From Bremia lactucae (lineage: Eukaryota > Oomycota > Peronosporomycetes > Peronosporales > Peronosporaceae), in NCBI RefSeq assembly GCF_004359215.1, contig NC_090610.1, positions 13,840,181 through 13,851,162 of the forward strand: a DNA stretch of 10,982 bases, read 5' to 3'. The number at the start of each line of letters is the position of its first letter. Positions within the stretch are counted from its first letter, which is position 1. Shown here in pieces: positions 7,076-10,982 of the stretch. A model generated the notes under the pieces. The model did no database searches. It saw only the letters and a list, made by a program, of their open reading frames with translations, and was not told the DNA's origin. The translations under genes and the position numbers were made by a program.

Positions 7076-9060
7076 TTAGGGTGTCTGTATTAAAATATTA
7101 CTAATAATACGACCACTTCTTATTTACCTCGTCTAAATAATTTTAAAATACAGTGTTTCGATCTTGACGACGGACAAAGGTGTGTTGGTCATTGTTGGAC
7201 ATCGAGTGTGTTAATACTTGCATGGGCTGGGATGCAAGGTGTCAATATGTAAGCTATTTCCGGCAGTACAGTAAGACAGCTGTTACTCCAGAAATCGGAC
7301 TTGAAAGAGCGTAGCATTTTGCTGCATAAGCCCTCCTAAAGACGGAGTTCGCTTAAGCTCATGTAGCAGCCGGCGAGGCGAAGTTTGTTGTAGATCATCA
7401 TAATTTCGGCGAAAGCAGGCGCGAATATGGGCACTGAAAGTGGTGTAAATCACCCGCAAAGCCGGAATGGGTGGCATCGGTCGACTTTTATTGAAAATTC
7501 GACTGTTGCGTTCAGTCCATAGCAGGTGAAGAGTAACAGAACGTAGGATATGCCACATGTCCTCGATTCCGGATCGATCGGTCGCCCACTTGTCAAAGAG
7601 ACACGGCGGACGCCCGAGAGCAATAGCATACCAGTTCGTTTTTTTCCGGAAAAAAACTTTCCAATCATGGCTGATGCACGTCCACAGAGCAGCAGCCAAA
7701 GTGCATTCGAAAAACAAATGGCGTTCAGTCTCGACCAAAGCACAACCGTCTTTCGGACAGTATATAATGTCGGGATCTGTCACCGACAGGAAAGAGAAAC
7801 GAGAGCGAGCTGGAAGCAATCGGAAGGCCACACGAAATTGTAGGTCATCAAAAATTGGTAGAAGTAGCTGTCGAAGTCGTTTGCGCAATTGTATAAATCG
7901 CGTTACTTCCCCGTCGGATGTTCTGTTGTCGTGTAACGTAATCGGGTGGGGTCTGATGTGTGTACTTGGTTTCTAAATTAAATGTAGAAGTGCCAAACGG
8001 GAAACATCAGGTGCGACGTGTACCCGGCCGTTGACTAGTACACCCACATAGGGTGCAGAAATCCTTGACGTACGTGAAATCGCACTATTCACAGGTGTTC
8101 CGCATAAGGGCGCAATCCTAAGAAACACTTGCAGTAGTTCACGATAGAGAGTCTTGAGCCACCGGAACTGCTTGTACGGGTGGACCGCAGCATAGCTGTA
8201 GTCAATGTGAGTCTCTGCAAAATTTGCTTCAGAAGGCCAATGACCGTCACCATCAAGCACGTCGGCAAGGGCACGTATCCGAAACGCACGTGCCATGTGA
8301 CGACGGAAACTACGCTGTGGCTCTGCCACCATGCACAAACTGCGGCGGGAAGTGAGTTGGCCAGGAACTCGCGACTGTTGTTCGTGCTGAAAGATCGGAT
8401 TTCCGTGAAACCAGATCGGCTCTTGCATCGCGTACTCGAGTCTTGTGGCGTGTGCGATGTCATGCCAAGTCACTGGCCATCGGAGTTCAAACCAATTGCG
8501 CCAAGTAATGCGCCACCACATCAATAGGCTGGTCCAGTTAAGATCGAAGCCGTGGCGCCGAAGATTTACCGTCAAGAAATCGAGCGGACTTTGTGGTCCC
8601 CAGTCTGGAAAGAAACCGGCTATGAGTCGAAGCCCCGGCGTGGTCCAATTGCAGTTTATTGGGTTAGCATCGTTTACAAACCGTAAAAGCGTTTGTATAC
8701 GTTGCCGCTGCACTAGGTCGCTGATGTTGGGGAGCTGGAGTCCGCCTTTATCTCGACGTTTGTGCAGGATTTCATTCGGTACCAGTTGAAAGTACCTCTC
8801 ACCGCGTTCATACTTTCTACCGAGCACAAAGCGATGTAAAGCGGCTTGCCATTGTTTCAGTAGGCGATCGGGAACGACGACGTGCATGGTGTAGTGCCAA
8901 AGGCGCGACAACACCATAGTCTGCGCGAGTAGAAGGCGTCCATCAATCGTACGCGCTCGATGATGCCACATTTTAAAACCATCATAGAAACGCTGGTCAA
9001 GAAAACTGATAATATCATCACTGGTATTGCGCTGGCGAAAGAGAATACCAAGGTATTTCA
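7076..9060 (-). mobile_element. LINE2: 5'-truncated non-LTR retrotransposon inserted in tRNA-Thr
   Basis: 1,985 bp bounded by an 18-nt perfect target-site duplication (7058-7075 and 9061-9078). The element runs right to left. Its 5' end at 9060 is truncated within the RT region just before KYLGI; coding sequence follows to the stop at 7283-7285, then a 207-nt 3' untranslated region ending TTTAATACAGACACCCTAA at 7076. There is no poly(A). The element is antisense to tRNA-Thr, the same relation as LINE1 to tRNA-Trp. The complete tRNA-Thr is re-formed on the right-hand side. Confidence 0.9.
7283..9060 (-). pseudogene. LINE2 ORF2 C-terminal half (RT thumb region to zf-RVT finger)
   Basis: The first frame (9060 to 7976) reads KYLGILFRQRNTSDD, LLLAQTMVLSRLWHY, HKRRDKGGLQLPNISDL, NWTTPGLRLI, EPIWFHGNP and AEPQRSFRRH, and ends at TAA 7973-7975. 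A frameshift there restores homology in the next frame (THIRPHPIT onward) through LLPIFDDLQFRVAFRLLP. The zinc-finger motif (YC-x4-C, ETERHLFFEC, C-x4-C-x7-H-x4-C) follows, then TAA at 7283-7285. RT motifs A-C and the endonuclease are absent through 5' truncation. It is collinear with 3972-5393 of LINE1. It is dead, but its 3' end and target site are intact enough to be informative. Confidence 0.9.
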
Positions 9061-9078
9061 TGCCCCTATAGCTCAGTG
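9061..9078 (+). repeat. Right target-site duplication of LINE2 within the intact tRNA-Thr
   Basis: Identical to 7058-7075. Base 9061 is the -1 position and 9062-9078 are the first 17 bases of the tRNA. Confidence 0.93.
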
Positions 9079-9133
9079 GTAGAGCACTCGCTTCGTAAGC
9101 GAAAGGTCGGTGGTTCAATCCCGCCTGGGGGCT
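9062..9133 (+). tRNA. tRNA-Thr(CGT), cassette B, intact
   Basis: A 72-nt cloverleaf. The acceptor GCCCCTA pairs with TGGGGGC (one T-G) and the D arm is GCTC-AGTGGTA-GAGC. The anticodon loop TTCGTAA gives CGT (threonine ACG codon), T arm GGTGG-TTCAATC-CCGCC, discriminator T. The A box TAGCTCAGTGG and B box GGTTCAATC are both good, and TTTT follows at 9136-9139. Its natural 5' flank has been displaced to the left of LINE2. The sequence directly upstream is now the LINE2 5' end, but the internal promoter is whole and the gene is probably still active. Confidence 0.95.
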
Positions 9134-9720
9134 GCTTTTGACTTTTGCTTCAATACTGGTCAATTTTTTATTGGAGGGTCCTATAATCACTCTTTTTGAA
9201 TTATGCTTACTATCATCAATACGAGATAATTGTACGTTCATCACGCCACGCTCTTGTTGCATCGGACAATACGATGCTGTACTTTCGTTGGGGCTGGCTA
9301 CATTTTTATGTCGATGTCATCTTGACAACACACGCAAGATGATGTATGTACATAGTACCGCGCACAGTCACGATGAATCGTAAAACTTTCGAAGTACCAA
9401 CACCCGCCGCAGAATATTCATCTAGCAACTCGCGTCATTTATTGCGCTATTCGCTCATCCTTATTATCCTTCGCTGCTTTTGTACAAGGGTACCATGCGA
9501 TCAGAGTTTACAAGACCAATAAGTTTGCGTGCATCAAATGCGCTTGTAAAGGCGTGAATTCGCTATAGCCGGTGGAACAACGTACGTTTATGTCGATTTG
9601 GCTTTGCGAAATAGGCAAATGTAAGCAAGAGAAAAATATATTGCCTCGTATGCTCGCATGCTTCATTTGGTCTGGTTTGTAGTATTTGTTGATGCTTGCT
9701 GTTGATAAAGATTGATCAAA
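9134..9720. other. Intergenic spacer of cassette B
   Basis: The second copy of the 541-1127 spacer. No gene is recognised in it. Confidence 0.75.
9136..9139 (+). terminator. Pol III terminator of tRNA-Thr
   Basis: TTTT lies 2 nt after the discriminator. Confidence 0.75.
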
Positions 9721-9801
9721 GACAGCTTGGCCGAGTGGTTAAGGCGTTAGCCTGCTAAGTTAATGGGGTAACCCGCGTGAGTTCGAATCTCACAGCTGTC
9801 G
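9721..9801 (+). tRNA. tRNA-Ser(GCT), cassette B
   Basis: Identical to 1128-1208: class II cloverleaf, anticodon GCT, long variable arm, TTTT terminator at 9802-9805. Full conservation while the surrounding spacer has changed fits a functional gene or recent homogenisation. Confidence 0.96.
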
Positions 9802-9805
9802 TTTT
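9802..9805 (+). terminator. Pol III terminator of the second tRNA-Ser
   Basis: TTTT lies directly after the discriminator. Confidence 0.8.
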
Positions 9806-9963
9806 CTGTTGTGATATGCCGCTTCATAAAGTCCTTTATGTTCGCTTTGCAGGTCTGTTAGGAATCGAAAGGAGCGTGCCTCCGCGGTGGTATACAGCTG
9901 GAATGCTGCCTGGGGTACGGCCTCATCCTAAGAAAATAGTTATGGATGAGTTGTCAAAGAATC

Positions 9964-9972
9964 ATATATATA
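9964..9972 (+). promoter_or_regulatory. TATA box of the truncated U6, cassette B
   Basis: ATATATATA at the same distance from the U6 start as in cassette A. If still active, it would drive a transcript that begins with the U6 5' hairpin and runs into copia sequence. Confidence 0.7.
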
Positions 9973-9994
9973 GGCGGAAAATAGAAATAGGGTA

Positions 9995-10020
9995 GAAACC
10001 ACTTCGGTGGTCATCCGTAA
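9995..10020 (+). pseudogene. U6 5' fragment (26 nt) joined to copia gag
   Basis: The U6 5' hairpin (ACCAC-TTCG-GTGGT) and CATCCGTAA match nt 1-26 of copy 1 (one change, GAAACC for GGAACC). At 10021 the sequence switches to copia gag. The ACAGAGA box and internal stem-loop are missing, so no functional U6 can be made. Confidence 0.9.
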
Positions 10021-10982
10021 GTTTCATCGCGCACAAGACATGGCGAATCGACTTTGGCTTAAGGAGAAGTTTGCGTCGTTTAAGTATACAGCTTCAAGCA
10101 TCAGTGGTCACGTGACAGAGCTTGAAGACCTAGTCATGAAGATGAATAGCGCCAACTGCGGGCCAAGTGAAGAGGACGTATGTGCGGTGATGCTGAGGAG
10201 TCTGCCTGCAAGCTACGAGAGCTTAGTGCAGGCGTTTCGCATGTCGGCGTCAAGTTTTATTTCAGCGACCTCGTGAGCAAGTTGATTGCTGAGGAAGTGC
10301 GGCACAAGGACACGGCACGTGTAGAAGAAGCAACGGCTCTTTACACAAGCAAGAGACACGGCAAACAGCACCCGAAGATACAGCAAGAACGGCGTGCTAA
10401 GAAACCTTCAGGAGCGTGTTATAACTGTGGCAAGGTCGGCCACTATGCTAGGGATTGCCGTTCAAGTCGTGGACCAAGAGAAACACGAGAAGGAGGACAC
10501 GAACACTTCAACGTCGCGTTTAATGCAAGCGAAGGGTCCGTCAGCGACTGCTGGGTTATGGACAGTGGCGCATCTGCACAAATGTGCAAGGACCGGGAAG
10601 CTTTTGTGGAGTATGAGGAAGTGTGCCAGGCGCGCAGTATATCAAGCGCGAAGAGTAATGTGAAGCTCAAGGTCATCGGTCACGGAACGGTGAAGCTGCG
10701 CGTTTGGACCGGACATGATTGGATCGACGCTCGCCTCGAAAACACTCTCCATGTCGAAGATCTGTCAAAGAATTTATTCTCGCTTACGGCTGCATCAGCG
10801 CGAGGAATGACAGTAGAGATCACGCGCAACGAGTGCGTCGTGAAGCGGGGCGGGACACCAGTTGCCACTGGAAGGAAGCAGGGCTTCCTGATGTACCTCA
10901 ACGTTGAGGCTGGTGCGGAGTGTCACGTAGCCGCGTACGAGAGCGAGCTATGGCACAGAAGACTGGGTCACGCATCGTACGG
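10021..10982 (+). pseudogene. Ty1/copia gag-pol fragment (capsid, zinc knuckle, protease, pre-integrase)
   Basis: The reading starts inside gag (ANRLWLKEKFASFKYTASS, VMLRSLPASYESLVQAF), typical of the UBN2-type copia capsid. A frameshift at about 10245-10260 moves to a second frame (FSDLVSKLIAEEVR) that stays open to the window end. That frame carries a CCHC knuckle CYNCGKVGHYARDC (from 10417), the aspartic protease motif WVMDSGASAQMC (from about 10549), and the pre-integrase motif LWHRRLGHASY near the end. The gag N-terminus and the 5' LTR are absent, because the left edge is the U6 junction. Integrase and RT would lie beyond the window. The 5' truncation and frameshift make it non-autonomous. 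Confidence 0.9.

Larger units (their letters stand above)
9062..10020 (+). repeat. Cassette B copy of the ~960-bp direct repeat
   Basis: Matches 469-1427 in order and orientation. The tRNA-Ser and U6 TATA regions are conserved. The few differences include an AAC insertion near 9427 and single-base changes. Confidence 0.9.

Noticed and set aside
7059..7130. A second, diverged tRNA-Thr gene
   Set aside because: Only the first 17 nt match; there is no anticodon or T arm. What follows is the LINE2 3' end. It is a target-site duplication.
9062..9262. N-terminal extension of the LINE2 reading frame through tRNA-Thr antisense
   Set aside because: The frame is open by chance through the tRNA. The target-site duplication places the LINE edge at 9060/9061.

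Overview
This is a eukaryotic window built from Pol III small-RNA genes and decayed retrotransposons. I see no ordinary host protein gene. It contains tRNA genes with internal A/B boxes, U6 snRNA with a TATA box at -30, Ty3/gypsy and Ty1/copia fragments, and two APE-type LINEs. My best guess at the source is an oomycete of the Phytophthora/downy-mildew kind. That guess rests on the general look of the elements and the moderate GC content, not on any diagnostic gene. Layout, left to right: a Ty3/gypsy pol fragment (1-468); Pol III cassette A with tRNA-Thr-like (469-540), tRNA-Ser(GCT) (1128-1208), U6 (1402-1506) and reverse-strand tRNA-Trp(CCA) (1650-1721); a second U6 copy (1723-1836) fused to a 5'-truncated LINE (LINE1, from 1837, with a 440-base N gap); a reverse-strand chromodomain gypsy fragment (about 5430-6525) and a poly(A)-ended SINE-like segment (6550-6784), both nested in the LINE1 3' part; the LINE1 tail ending at 6868; a 19-nt tRNA-Trp 5' fragment (6869-6887); a spacer; an 18-nt tRNA-Thr 5' fragment (7058-7075); a reverse-strand 5'-truncated LINE (LINE2, 7076-9060); Pol III cassette B with intact tRNA-Thr(CGT) (9062-9133), tRNA-Ser(GCT) (9721-9801) and the first 26 nt of U6 (9995-10020); then a Ty1/copia gag-pol fragment running off the end. 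The main result is that the tRNA fragments explain the layout. Each lies directly at the 3' end of a LINE and repeats the first 17-18 nt, plus one upstream base, of the complete tRNA found at the 5' end of the same LINE. They are therefore target-site duplications. Both LINEs sit antisense to the tRNA, both join it just after G18 of the D loop, and both end in a matching 19-nt tail (15 of 19 identical). This points to a LINE family that inserts into the D loop (A box) of different tRNA genes and leaves a full-length tRNA behind. At LINE1 the 5' end carries a U6 copy that starts exactly at U6 nucleotide 1, the structure expected when a LINE reverse transcriptase jumps to U6 RNA. Removing both insertions leaves Thr(+)-Ser(+)-U6(+)-Trp(-)-spacer-Thr(+)-Ser(+)-U6(+). 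That is a tandem array of a Pol III gene cassette with a period of about 1.4 kb, later broken up by retrotransposons. Caveat: repeat-rich assemblies can misjoin at tRNA and U6 sequences, so the junctions should be confirmed on long reads.
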